A stretch of DNA of 64,000 bases, taken from positions 22,503,001 through 22,567,000 of the forward strand of contig NC_088933.1 in NCBI RefSeq assembly GCF_038396675.1, in the 5' to 3' direction. Both the position numbers and the translations under genes were made by a program. This DNA comes from Hydra vulgaris. Its lineage: Eukaryota > Cnidaria > Hydrozoa > Anthoathecata > Hydridae. A model generated the notes under the pieces. It made no database searches. It had not been told where the DNA came from and was given only the letters and a program-made list of their open reading frames with translations. This document shows positions 50,298 to 63,039 of the stretch, in pieces (position 1 is the stretch's first letter; the number at the start of each line of letters is the position of its first letter).

Positions 50298-51890
50298 CAC
50301 TGAGGCATATTCGTTTAGACGCATCAATTTTTTTCTCTTTGTCTTAATTTTTTTCTATGAATTGTCAACTGATATGCATGCAAGTTATTATCAAAATAAT
50401 TGTTGTGTTGTGGGCTAATAAAAATCACACAAAAATTTTTTTTATGTGTCTTTATTAACATGAGAGCATTTTTGATATACAAAAGTACATTTTTTAATTG
50501 GAATATATCTATAGACGCAGTCATGTTTTTGACATTAAAAGATGGAAATTAGTAATGCGTATGTCCTCCATTACACTGGATCACCTCAAAAATTCTGCCT
50601 TTCATTGACTCCACTAGTCGTTGAAGTTTAGTTTGATCCAACTCGGACCATGCTTCAAGGATTTTACACTTTAACTCAGTAACAGTTTTAAATTGGTGTC
50701 CGGCTGCTTTAGCGTCATAAACTTTTCTTGATGGCATTCCCCACACGTTCTCGATTGGATTTAAGTCCGGGCTACAAGCTGGCCATTCGAGAACCGGGAT
50801 GTTGTGGGCTTTAAACCATTTCATAGAATGCCTAGATGTGTGAATTGCAGCATTATCTTGCTGAAATATGGCATTATCGTCCATATTTTCATCCATATAA
50901 GTTATAAGAACATCATCCAACATTTCTGTATACTTTATCGAGTTCATTTTAGATAAACCACAACACAGAGTCAATTTTCCTGAATAAGAAAATCCACCCC
51001 AAACCATTAAACTTCCTCCTCCATAATTTCGTTTTGTTTGTGGGTCATTTATTCCTCTTAGATCATGCCAATAACAACTGTAAGAGTCCGGACCATCTAA
51101 ATTGAACTTTTTTTCATCTGAAAATATTACGTTTTGCCACTCATGAGTCCAATGCATATGGTTTTTAGCAAACTGTAATCTAGCAATTTTATGGTGTTTT
51201 TTTAACATTGGTTTTTTGTGTAGTTTCTTCCACTTTACGTTTGGTGTTGTACGTAGAATATGTGCAACATGTTTATTGGTGACAGGCAATAATAATTTAT
51301 CCTTTATTTGTGTTGCATTCAATTTATTTTTGGTTGCTTCAAAGCGAATTCGATTAATTTGCCGATTTGTTAATACTTTGTTGATTTTTACACCGTAATT
51401 GTCACCTTTTGCAATGTAGTTTCGTACAACATGGTCAGATCTTCCAATTTTTCTTGCAATTTTTCGTATAGAAAGTGCTGGTGAGATTTCTGAGCCACGA
51501 TATAAATAAATTTGTATTTTTTCAGCACCTGTCAAATACTTTTGTTTAGGCATTTCGTAAAATGCAATAAAAATGATACTGGCAGAGCAAAAGATCAAAT
51601 TACACTAAAATTTATCAATTTATTTATGTAAAGGTGATTAAAAATCAATAACTACCGTTATTAACCTGATTGCGTCTATAGATATATTCCAATTAAAAAA
51701 TGTGCTTTTGTATATCAAACATACTCTCATGTTATTAAAGACACAGAAAAAATTATTTTGTGGTTTTTATTAGCCCACAACACAACAACTATTTTGATAA
51801 TAACTTGCATGCATATCAGTTGACAATACATAGAAAAAAATTAAGATAGAGAGAAAAAAATTGATGCGTCTAAACGAATATGCCTCAGTG
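50298..51890 (-). mobile_element. Tc1-like transposon A, complete, with long IR/DR ends
   Basis: 1593 bp flanked by TA (50296-50297 and 51891-51892). Terminal inverted repeats are about 225 bp, starting CACTGAGGCATATTCGTTTA. Each holds an outer (GTTTAGACGCATCA) and an inner (CTATAGACGCAGTCA, about 50508) related repeat, the IR/DR layout of Tc1-like elements. The transposase ORF between them is open. Confidence 0.93.
50549..51598 (-). CDS. Tc1-like DD34E transposase, intact ORF
   Basis: Cut-and-paste transposase. The 349-codon ORF probably starts at the second Met (51556), giving MPKQKYLTGAEK and 335 aa, a normal Tc1 length. N-terminal helix-turn-helix: ALSIRKIARKIGRSDHVVRN. Catalytic triad: D in VIFSDEKKFNLDG, D in IFQQDNAAIHTS, E in SPDLNPIENVWG, with 34 residues between the last two. 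GGGSLMVWGGFS is the conserved strand between. No stop or frameshift, so it may be young; transcription would need a promoter in the right TIR. Confidence 0.93.
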   Translation of the reverse strand: MIFCSASIIFIAFYEMPKQKYLTGAEKIQIYLYRGSEISPALSIRKIARKIGRSDHVVRNYIAKGDNYGVKINKVLTNRQINRIRFEATKNKLNATQIKDKLLLPVTNKHVAHILRTTPNVKWKKLHKKPMLKKHHKIARLQFAKNHMHWTHEWQNVIFSDEKKFNLDGPDSYSCYWHDLRGINDPQTKRNYGGGSLMVWGGFSYSGKLTLCCGLSKMNSIKYTEMLDDVLITYMDENMDDNAIFQQDNAAIHTSRHSMKWFKAHNIPVLEWPACSPDLNPIENVWGMPSRKVYDAKAAGHQFKTVTELKCKILEAWSELDQTKLQRLVESMKGRIFEVIQCNGGHTHY

Positions 51891-52003
51891 TATTTTCTGT
51901 TATGCCTAATGTTATATACATATATTTTCGTGTAAATTCTGATAGTTTAAAACTTTGAATTTTTCTAATAAATACAGATTAGTACATACAATAAACATTA
52001 AAA

Positions 52004-55000
52004 ATGAGTGAAGCACAACTTAGGTCAATGAAAAGGAACTTTTTATTATAAAAGAGGCAAAACCAGCTATATCAGGTATAAACATTTTTATTAATATTGG
52101 AATTATAATGAGTCATTAGTTGCTAAAAAATTTATTTTATTTATAAAATATAAATTTTTCTATTTAGATATACAACTTCCAACAGGCTTGGATATACTTC
52201 AACATTTAATATATAACCAACAATGTCGATCTGTATCAATATCAAGTATTATTGCTTGTCCCCCTAAAATCATTTTTCTAGATGTTTGGAGAGTTGTTGT
52301 GAATGTATCTTGTCTAAAATCAAGAGACCCTGGATTAAAGCTGGATTTGATGTGTTAACTGATTTAAGTTTAGTTAAAAAACTTTTTAAATTGCATAAGT
52401 CCTATTCCAATTTGAAAAAAAATGCAAAAAGGGGAAATAGTGGTGATTTGGCTAAACAAAATGAGTTTGAGATTGAAATAAAAAAACTTTTTTGGGCTGG
52501 TAATTCTAATCTCAAAGACACAATCAGTAAAGATAAAAAAAGATCACTAAAAGACAAGATTGAAGATCTAAAATTTCTTGAAGATCAGGAAAATGAAAGA
52601 AAGTTTGTTATTGGTTCAGAGGATATTAAATATAGAAAAAAGGTATTCAATACTTTTAATTAATTAGTTTAGCTCTTTCTCAAGCTCTGTTAATTCTTTT
52701 TTCCACTAATTTTAAAATTGAAAACTAAAACTATATTTTTTCTGTTAATTAGGCAAAAGAAAGCATCAGGAAGAAAAATCGTTTACAGCCTAAGATTTTG
52801 AGAGATGATGTACCCAACGTTGAACTTATAGACACAATTCTAAGCGATGATTCTTCAATTGAATCTGATTTCGAGCCAGGTGATTGGTATCATATAGAAG
52901 TCTCTGAAAACCCAGACACAGTAATTGCAAAAATTCCAACAGATGTTTTTGCTGGTAATGTTTCACTTACTGCTACAGCCTGTGATATATCACCAAATGT
53001 TTTACAGAAGGTAACAAATGCAATTCTATATCAATCAGGTGTTGATCTTAAAGAAGTTAAAAGCAGTCAGTCTACCGCATATAGAAAAATGAAAAAAGAA
53101 AATGAAAACATGGCAAAAATTTCAAAAGAAGATGTTAAAGCAGCCATAGATGCATCTCCATATCCATGTATAATTCATTTTGACGGGAAGACCTTGTTTG
53201 AGCTAAACAAAGGAAAAATGTTAAAGAGGGATAGAAGAAAGCATCAGGAAGAAAAATCGTTTACAGCCTAAGATTTTGAGAGATGATGTACCCAACGTTG
53301 AACTTATAGACACAATTCTAAGCAATGGTTCTTCAATTGAATCTGATTTCGAGCCAGGTGATTGGTATCATATAGAAGTCTCTGAAAACCCAGACACAGT
53401 AATTGCAAAAATTCCAACAGATGTTTTTGCTGGTAATGTTTCACTTACTGCTACAGCCTGTGATATATCACCAAATGTTTTACAGAAGGTAACAAATGCA
53501 ATTCTATATCAATCAGGTGTTGATCTTAAAGAAGTTAAAAGCAGTCAGTCTACCGCATATAGAAAAATGAAAAAAGAAAATGAAAACATGGCAAAAATTT
53601 CAAAAGAAGATGTTAAAGCAGCCATAGAAGCATCTCCATATCCATGTATAATTCATTTTGACGGGAAGACCTTGTTTGAGCTAAACAAAGAAAAAATGTT
53701 AAAGAGGGATAGAATGGCTGTTTTAGTTAACATTAATAGACAGACTTACCTACTTGGAGTACCTCCACTAGCGTCATCCACTGGTGAAGATCAGTTCTTA
53801 GGTGTAATGAACTTAATTAAGGAGTATCAACTTAGGTCAAAAACTAGAGGAATATGCTTTGATACAACATCATCCAACACTGGGACGAATAAAGGATCAG
53901 TTTCCAGAATATCTTAAGAACTGTAAATAGCATGTAGGCATCATGTGACTGAATTAAGAATGCTTTACTTTTGGAAATTAGTGACCAATAAAGAAACTAG
54001 TGGACCTGATAATCCTCTTTTCAAAAAGCTTAAAAATATTTTTAAAGAACCTAATTTTAACTATAATTCAGTTCTACTGTTACGGTTTGATTGGAATAAG
54101 GTTAAAAGCAGTTTTTTAGAAAAGGCAGCTATGAAGTCATTAACATTTTGCAAAGCATACGTTAGTAAACCAGGTATTATAAGAGATAATAGAAGTGAGC
54201 TTGCAGAATTAGTTGTCACGTACTTATCCCCTATAACATATAAAGTAAGAAAAACTGGTGCTATTCATCATGCAAGATTTTTAGGAAAAGCAATTTATTA
54301 TCTAAAGCTTCGGCTTTTATCCAATCAACTTACGTTTGTTTAGGAAAATGATAAACTGAAAATTGAAATTAAGCTTATTACAGAATTTATTGTTTGCTTT
54401 TATGCAAAATGGTATCTACAATCTGAGGATGTCATCAAAGCTCCTTTTCTTGACATTACAGCCATACATCAAATGCATCTGTACAAGAAGGTATGTACAA
54501 ACCCAATAGCTGTCGATGCTGTATTAGAGTCTCAGTATAAACACTGTTGGTATTTGGATTCAATAATGATACCTTTAGCTTTGCTAGATGATGAGTTAGC
54601 ATCAGAGGAGAAGGCAAAAATTGCATCAGCAATTCTGTCATTTGATATGCCTAGCTCAGACTATTATAAGCCTGAGAGTAAAGTAAAGCAAGATATCAAG
54701 GAAATTTATAAAATTAATAAAATTGGAAAAAAACCACCATCCTTGTCTGCCTTGGTTGATGTCTTTTCTTACCTGATTTTTGACATGATTGGGTTTGATA
54801 ACCAATGAGTTCAAGACTGGCTCTCACTTCCACCAAACTATTGGCATACTCAGTCATGCTTCAAAAGTTTTCAAAAATATGCTGAAACTTTGATTTTTGT
54901 AAATGACCATTCAGAATGGTCAATAGGTATGATGGGGCAGTATATTCATAGATATTCTGATGAAACTGAAAAGCACAACAGATTGCTAACTCTGAACAAA

Positions 55001-55102
55001 GTTCGATCTGTATTCAGATCACAAGAACAAAAATCCGGTACATTTTCAAAGATTAAGTTTAATGATGGACTTGGTATGATGCGAAAAAAGATAAAGAGTT
55101 AA
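52004..55102 (+). pseudogene. Broken DDE/RNase H-like transposase of the 5.75-kb element
   Basis: Intron-containing gene starting at about 52004 (MSEAQLRSMKRNF). Exons: about 52004-52075; 52170-52642 (IQLPTGLDILQHLIYN, RPWIKAGFDVLTDLSLVKKL); 52753 onward (NRLQPKILRDDVPN). Candidate catalytic residues: D in IIHFDGKTLFEL, D in CFDTTSSNTGTN, E in FVNDHSEWSIG; the DDE reading is my inference. Later blocks: SGPDNPLFKKLKN, IHHARFLGKAIYYLKLRLL, HCWYLDSIMIPLALLDDELA. Damage: frameshifts near 52040 and 52283, a 478-bp tandem duplication (52758-53713), breaks near 53910, stops near 54341 and 54806. Similar uncharacterised proteins are familiar to me from cnidarian and arthropod genomes; I cannot give a superfamily. 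Confidence 0.75.
52758..53713. repeat. 478-bp tandem duplication in the transposase
   Basis: Copies 52758-53235 and 53236-53713 differ at only a few bases (GATGATTCTT/AATGGTTCTT; GATGCATC/GAAGCATC; GGAAAAATG/GAAAAAATG). 478 is not a multiple of 3, so the duplication breaks the frame. The near-identity shows it is recent. Confidence 0.95.
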
Positions 55103-55371
55103 ACTTGATTATTATTAGATTTGTAAATTTTTTTTCTGTTATAAAACTTGAATATAAGTTTATAATTTTATTTATTCTTGCTCATTTTGATTTTTCAATA
55201 TAGATAAATAGTGTTTTTTTTCAATATAGATAAACAACATTGCTGAGGTCACAACCAACAACTGTTCATTCTTTCTGGCAAAATGAAGTTGGTTGCTCCC
55301 TCTGGTATGTCTTGGGAATAGTTAGAGAGGCCTTGTGTGTATATGTTAATACACACAAGGCTTATAAATAA

Positions 55372-55485
<114 letters not shown>

Positions 55486-55833
55486 CTAACTTTAACTACA
55501 AAAATTCTGATTTTCATGATTTTCAATACCACCAAACATAGATTTTTGAAAAGTAGGAAAAAAACCATATATTTTTAAACAAAAATATAAGCCTATATAC
55601 ATATAGCAGAAAAAATAAATTTGAAAAAAAAAAAATTACCCCTCCCTCAAGGCGCCCGAAAATTACCACTTTTCGGTCAATTTTCCTCTAAATTTTTAAC
55701 TTGAGGGGGGGGGGGGTGGCGGCCAAGTGATCGGACAGCGCTCAAACTTTACGAGGCTCATTTTTTATACATTTGCCCCAAATTTAGGGGGTATGGTTTT
55801 TTAGATTTAAAAATTCACTTTTTTTGAATACCC

Positions 55834-55837
<4 letters not shown>

Positions 55838-55919
<82 letters not shown>
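55838..55919. repeat. (TA)n
   Basis: Between the right TIR of the 5.75-kb element and the PLE 3' end. Confidence 0.95.
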
Positions 55920-55954
55920 AATTAAATTAGTAAAAAACACTTATCTAACTTTTA

Positions 55955-55996
55955 TCTTCTACTTTAAGTTTCACCATTGCTGGATCATCAGGAAGA
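55955..55996 (-). ncRNA. Hammerhead ribozyme at the 3' end of the GIY-YIG PLE
   Basis: Read on the minus strand: stem I TCTTC, then CTGATGA; stem II CCA-GCAA-TGG (flanked by a T-T mismatch); GAAA; stem III ACT-TAA-AGT; then A as the cleavage-site base (GUA); stem I closes with GAAGA. All core positions (C3 UGANGA, G12AA, A15.1-U16.1, H17) are present and the five stem I pairs are perfect. It lies 150 bp after the PLE stop codon; hammerheads are known in PLE terminal regions. Confidence 0.82.
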
Positions 55997-56148
55997 GTTA
56001 CTAAATCTCAAAAAAAATTCAATTTATAGAAAAAAATATTTTACAGGAAGTTATAAATTATTATAAAACTATATTTTTTTTGTTAACGGGAAGTTACAAA
56101 AAGTAATTATTAAATAATTTTCTTTGGAATGGGGATAGTTTAATTTGG

Positions 56149-58085
56149 TCATTTGTTTTTATAATTTTTTAAGAGGTATTTATTTTCGTGCCTACATTTA
56201 GAAATTAATTCAGATTTTTTATTTAATAAATTTTCTTGATTTAAATGAGTAATTATTTCAAATTTTTCTTGTAAAGATAGCATACATTTTTTGGAAATGT
56301 TATTATAGGCAGGGGCAGATTTTAGAATAGACCATTGTAAATTAAAATTTTTTTTTTTTTTTTTTAAATCCCAAATATATTTTGACAGCATTGTCTCTTT
56401 TAAATATTTTTTGTGTTTAAACGATTGTTTGTGGTTGGCATAACGTTTTTTCCATTCCCCCTCGGTTAAGCCAATATATTGTTTATCGGGGTTATTTTGT
56501 GAGGAAACAATGCACTTGTAAATTATATTTTTCGAAAGGCATTTTCCATTTAGAGGGCAATCTGTTTTTTGTTTACAATTACAATAATCAGTGTTTTTTT
56601 CTTTTATATGTTCATTTTTATTAATTAACGCGTAGTTGTGGCCTTTTATAATTCTTTCTAAATTTTTTGTACAGCTATAACTTACTTTAATGGTATTTCT
56701 GTTAAAAATCTTATGTAATTTATTAGAGGGAGGAAAATGTTTGTCTATTAATTTTAGAAAAATTTTACCTATATTTGTTGAAACATTTTTGCTGTGGGGG
56801 GTTGAACCAAATTATGTTTCTATTTCTATTACGCTTTTTTGTAATTTTCTTTACAAATTTTAGCTCGAAATTTTGAAAGCCACTTTTTTTAAGGGCATCT
56901 TCATAAACATGTTTAGAGGAGTTAAAAATATTTTCATTAGAAGAGTTTTGGTTTAGCCTATTGTTAATTGAAATTGGAATTTGTTTTAGAATTTGAGGGG
57001 GATGGTTCGAATTCACATTAATATACAATAATTTGTCATTAGGTTTTTTGTAGGGCTTATAGGAACTTTCTGACAAGAATGTTCACATCAAGAAAATTCA
57101 CTATTTTTAAATTTATATTTATTTCAATTTGGAAGCCAATATTTTTAAAAACTTTAATAACATCTTTTCTAATTTTATCGAGTTGTGGCCCTGATTTTTT
57201 ATGCATTATTATTAAACCGTCGTCGCAATAAAGACCTAATTGATTAATTTGGATTATTTTAGCTAGGGTATTTAAAATATATAAACCTACAAATTCGCAA
57301 ATTTCTGCTCCGTCGTAACTTCCCATTGTTACATCAAAGCATTCGTGCGTGGTTTTTTTCTTCCACGTTTCCTTATCAAAATAGAGTAAATTTTTTCTGC
57401 AGTGCTTAGTTATACGGATAGTGTCCTCAGTAATTTCTAACTGGGATTTTCCAAATTCTATTGTTTTATCTAAAATTTCTGCTGTAATTGAGGGATAAAA
57501 ATCAATAATATCAAATTGTATAAATGTGCATTCATTTTTATTGTTAATTTTAGAAAACCAATCTATAACATCAGTGGTATTTTTCCACTGATGTAAACCT
57601 AATTTTTTCCGAATAGCGTTTTTAATTTTGTCTAGTTTAATTTTACTAACGTGCCCTAGTTCACTTTTAGAGGGTACTAGTAGCCTACAAGTGAGTTTAT
57701 TTTGAAAATTTGGTTTGTGATCTTTTAGTGAAACAAACCCTTGCGCTGGTGCAACTGATTCAATTCTCGCATCTAAATTAATATTTTTGGCGATGTTTTG
57801 AACTTCTAAATTAATGGCGTTTTCCAAGTTTTTTGGTGCTTTTGTATAATTATTAGAAATATTGCGCATAAATGGTGGGGCATTTTTTATTTTGAATCCA
57901 TAATTTTCATTCTGTTTTTTTTCAATTAAAGGGTTTTTATTTTTTTCAGATTCTAAGAAAAAATGGGCTTTCCAACGAATTCTTTTAATAAAGTGTTCTA
58001 CTTTGACTATTAATGAAATAGTATAACTTTTTTTGTCTGGGATCGGGATATTTTTGAGAGAGTAAGTAAAATTGTTAGTTTCCAT
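56149..58085 (-). pseudogene. PLE reverse transcriptase-GIY-YIG protein, two frameshifts
   Basis: First segment (58085-57057): FVSLKDHKPNFQNKLTCRLL, RT motif A TFIQFDIIDFYPSIT (about residues 187-201), MGSYDGAEICEFVGLYIL, catalytic GLYCDDGLII (YCDD at 286-289), VNFLDVNI. Second segment (57076-56765): SYKPYKKPNDKLLYINVNSN and HPPQILKQIP. After a frameshift at the run of six G near 56804 it continues with NVSTNIG, then CNCKQKTDCPLNGKC and [18 protein letters not shown] (GIY-YIG endonuclease core), ending [20 protein letters not shown]. Only two frame breaks, so fairly young. The protein would prime on nicked target DNA and copy its own RNA. Confidence 0.85.
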
Positions 58086-58157
58086 GTTTAGGTTAGGTAA
58101 AGTACAATTAAAGAGTGCTCAACAAGTATAAACTTGGAGCTTAATATGTAAATTATG

Positions 58158-59297
58158 TTAGTGTATTTTACAAATAGAGTGCTCAATGTTCTTAAAGAAC
58201 AGAGCAATAATAAATTTATATTTATATATTGGTATCATATTCACTTCTTTCCAATTATTAGGTATTATACCTGTTTCAAATGATGAAACTATCAGAAGAG
58301 AAATAGGCCAAGCTAAACCAGTGGCACACTTGTTGAGAATATAAGGACTTATACCATCTGGGCCAATTGCTTTGTATTTCTTCAAAGCACCCAACTTGCC
58401 AAAAACTGCAGTTTCATTAAGATCAAATTGATCAATCTTGCATACCTGATCAGTCCTGTTTGGGAATGTAAACTTGTTTTTGTGGTCAATTTTTGAAAAA
58501 GCAGACTGAAACTGTTTGTTAAGACATTCTAGTTTTTCAAGCAATTTTGTTAGCTCCTTGCTGTCTTTTATCAAAGAGGGAACAGTAAACTTTGCTTTTT
58601 TTTGACTGAAAATATAGTTGTATACAACTTTTGAATTAGATTTTGAAAGTGAGACAAGTTTTGATTCATAGCTTTTTCGTGCAGCGACTATGTCTTTTTT
58701 TAACTGCTTGCAAGTTGCTTTGTAGAGTGGGCTGATAGATTGATGAGTAATGGGTGAGCTGGCTAGCAGTTTTGACCAAAGGTTAAATTTCTTTTTTGTT
58801 AGATTTTTAATGCCTGTTGTAAACCATTTTGGTTTTGATCTCTGTTTTTGAGTTGATGTTGCTTGATTTGGTACATATTTAGCTAATCCTTCTTTGTATC
58901 GAAACTCAATGAGTTGGTTTATCATAATGGGATTGTTTTTGAATTTTTCAAGTTGTTTCCTCCATTCTGCATCTGCAAAAAATTAGATTTTTATAGTTGC
59001 CTCTACCATAGTTTGGTTTAGTTAGTAATAACACCCTGGTTGGTGAGATTGATGGTTCAAACAAGAAACTATATGAGTGCAATGAAAATTATTTATAACT
59101 GAGATGCCAAGAGATGGACCATTATTAAGTTCTATAACTCAGGAGGGACAGTCAGTTAGCACCAGGTCAAAAATATTATTGCCAAAAGTAGGTTTTGTGA
59201 CATGCTGTGCAAGAGCCGCAGTGTTGACAGATTCCAAAAAGTCATTGCTTAATATTGTTGCATTTTTCTTAGTGCTACCACAAGCTGCTGTCCACTT

Positions 59298-59305
<8 letters not shown>
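58158..59305 (-). pseudogene. Second LINE family, endonuclease-RT fragment
   Basis: Minus strand from the (TA)n at 59305: [53 protein letters not shown] (endonuclease C-terminal part). Further on: INQLIEFRYKEG, KPKWFTTGIKNLTKKK, VPSLIKDS, LGALKKYKAIGPDGISPYIL (RT start), WPISLLIVSSFETGIIPNNW and VNMIPIYK. The RT stops at about 58205, where the PLE begins. Its palm and catalytic motif are absent. Confidence 0.8.
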
Positions 59306-59382
<77 letters not shown>

Positions 59383-59415
59383 CATACATATATATATATA
59401 TATACATACATATAT

Positions 59416-59448
<33 letters not shown>
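59305..59448. repeat. (TA)n, interrupted
   Basis: Between the LINE endonuclease fragment and Tc1-like transposon B. Confidence 0.95.
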
Positions 59449-61442
<1,994 letters not shown>

Positions 61443-61609
61443 TAAGTGTATATATATGAATAAAGAAAATATCTTTATATTATCATGTATAATATTGTAT
61501 ACTTGAAAGAGTGCTCAATAGATAAACTAGAGCTATATAATATATATGTTACTGTTACCCGCCGTACCAGGAATTAGCAAAATGCTAATGTTTATAGTAT
61601 AATTTAATA

Positions 61610-61651
61610 TTGCAACTCTGAGTTTCATGTGTTATCACAATCATCAGGCAA
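61610..61651 (-). ncRNA. Hammerhead ribozyme, left arm
   Basis: Minus strand: stem I TTGC, CTGATGA, stem II TGTG-ATAA-CACA (T-T flanked), GAAA, stem III ACT-CAG-AGT, T as cleavage base, stem I GCAA. All core residues present. The cleavage base U (GUU) is allowed but usually weaker than C or A. Confidence 0.8.
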
Positions 61652-61687
61652 CTAGTAAAAGTTTAATTTTGCTACGATTTGTTTAGT

Positions 61688-61815
61688 GGACGTTACGAAA
61701 CACTGTAAAGGTAAGCTACAAAACACTGTAAAGGTAAGTTATGAAACACTGTAAAGGTAAGCTACAGTTGAAACACTGTAGGACGTTAGAAACACTGTAA
61801 AGGTAAGCTACAGTT
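61688..61815. repeat. Tandem repeat, about 28-bp unit, about 5 copies
   Basis: Units built on GAAACACTGTAAAGGTAAGC, some with an extra ACAGTTG or a shortened GGACGTTA. Lies just inside the left inverted arm. Confidence 0.85.
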
Positions 61816-61879
61816 GCACTGAAAATATAGAAAAAATTATAAAAAACCACAACAAAAAAATTATCTTCCCTAGAATTGA

Positions 61880-62217
61880 AAATAATGATCCAAAATGCAA
61901 CTGTCGAAGCAAAGCTTAATGTCCCCTGAATGGTAAGTGCAAATCAAAAAATATTATATATGAATGCATCATCGCAGCAAAAAACCAACCCAGCAAAGTT
62001 TATATAGGATTAACGGAAGGTGAGTGGAAAACCATCAGTACCCCCCTACTCAAATATTTCCAAAAGATGCCCACTATGTCTGTATGAGAAATTTACTATT
62101 ATATCATATCCAAAACCTGAAGAACTGCTAAATAAGAGAACCAAAATTATATCAAAGTGCCGCCACGAAAATAAATTCTTATTAAAAAATTACAAAGCTC
62201 GCTACAAACCTGACTAA
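61880..62217 (+). pseudogene. PLE C-terminal GIY-YIG fragment
   Basis: Reads CNCRSKA-stop-CPLNGKCKSKNI, then [14 protein letters not shown], an internal deletion, then [20 protein letters not shown] and [20 protein letters not shown]. Clearly the same family as the PLE at 56-58 kb. Dead. Confidence 0.82.
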
Positions 62218-62586
62218 CAACTATAAATAAAAATAACTATACTAATCTGCTCCATATATCTCTAGGCTAACTAATAAATTACTCACATACACAGCTTTTG
62301 TAATATATTTCATAATATTATGTATATTTTTATATCAATTTTAATTCTTATTCTCTTATTTTTATTTTATTATTTTTTAATACACAAATAATACACATTA
62401 ACACATAAAAAATATTTTAAACAACATTAAACATATTACTATTTCACAATTATTAGCCAACTAAAAACAAATTAATAATATTATTAACCTAACTACTAAT
62501 CAATTTCCGTCCCGTAACGATCTAAAATACAAATATAAACCATAACGTCCACTAAACAAATCGTAGCAAAATTAAACTTTTACTAC

Positions 62587-62628
62587 TTGCCTGATGATTG
62601 TGATAACACATGAAACTCAGAGTTGCAA
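62587..62628 (+). ncRNA. Hammerhead ribozyme, right arm
   Basis: Same motif as the left arm on the plus strand: TTGC stem I, CTGATGA at 62591-62597, stem II 62599-62610, GAAA at 62612-62615, stem III ACT/AGT, predicted cut after 62624, GCAA at 62625-62628. Confidence 0.8.
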
Positions 62629-62691
62629 TATTAAATTATACTATAAGCATTAGCATTTTGCTAATTCCTGGTACTGCGGGTAACAGTAACA

Positions 62692-62792
<101 letters not shown>

Positions 62793-62948
62793 CATTTTAA
62801 TGTTGACTTCTTCAAAAGAGTTTTTTTATAAGTTTTTAAATAAAACCTTTTATGGATTTAACTCTATTTGTTGAAAATACTTTAATATTTTTAACAAATT
62901 GAGTTAAATTCATGAAATGAAGTTTATATTTATATATAAAATTTTTAC

Positions 62949-62953
<5 letters not shown>

Positions 62954-63037
<84 letters not shown>
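62954..63037. repeat. (TA)n
   Basis: Directly before the LINE 5' region. Confidence 0.95.

Positions 63038-63039
<2 letters not shown>

Larger units (their letters stand above)
55919..58110 (-). mobile_element. Penelope-like element with GIY-YIG and hammerhead
   Basis: Minus strand from about 58110 (5' side) to a (TA)n tract at 55919 (3' side). Order: RT, Cys-rich linker, GIY-YIG, stop, hammerhead. It interrupts an older LINE RT near 58205. No 5' ribozyme copy is seen, so the 5' end is probably truncated. AGAGTGCTCAA occurs twice just beyond the 5' end (58112, 58168). Confidence 0.82.

Noticed and set aside
51216..51398. Plus-strand ORF over Tc1 A
   Set aside because: Shadow of the transposase on the other strand.
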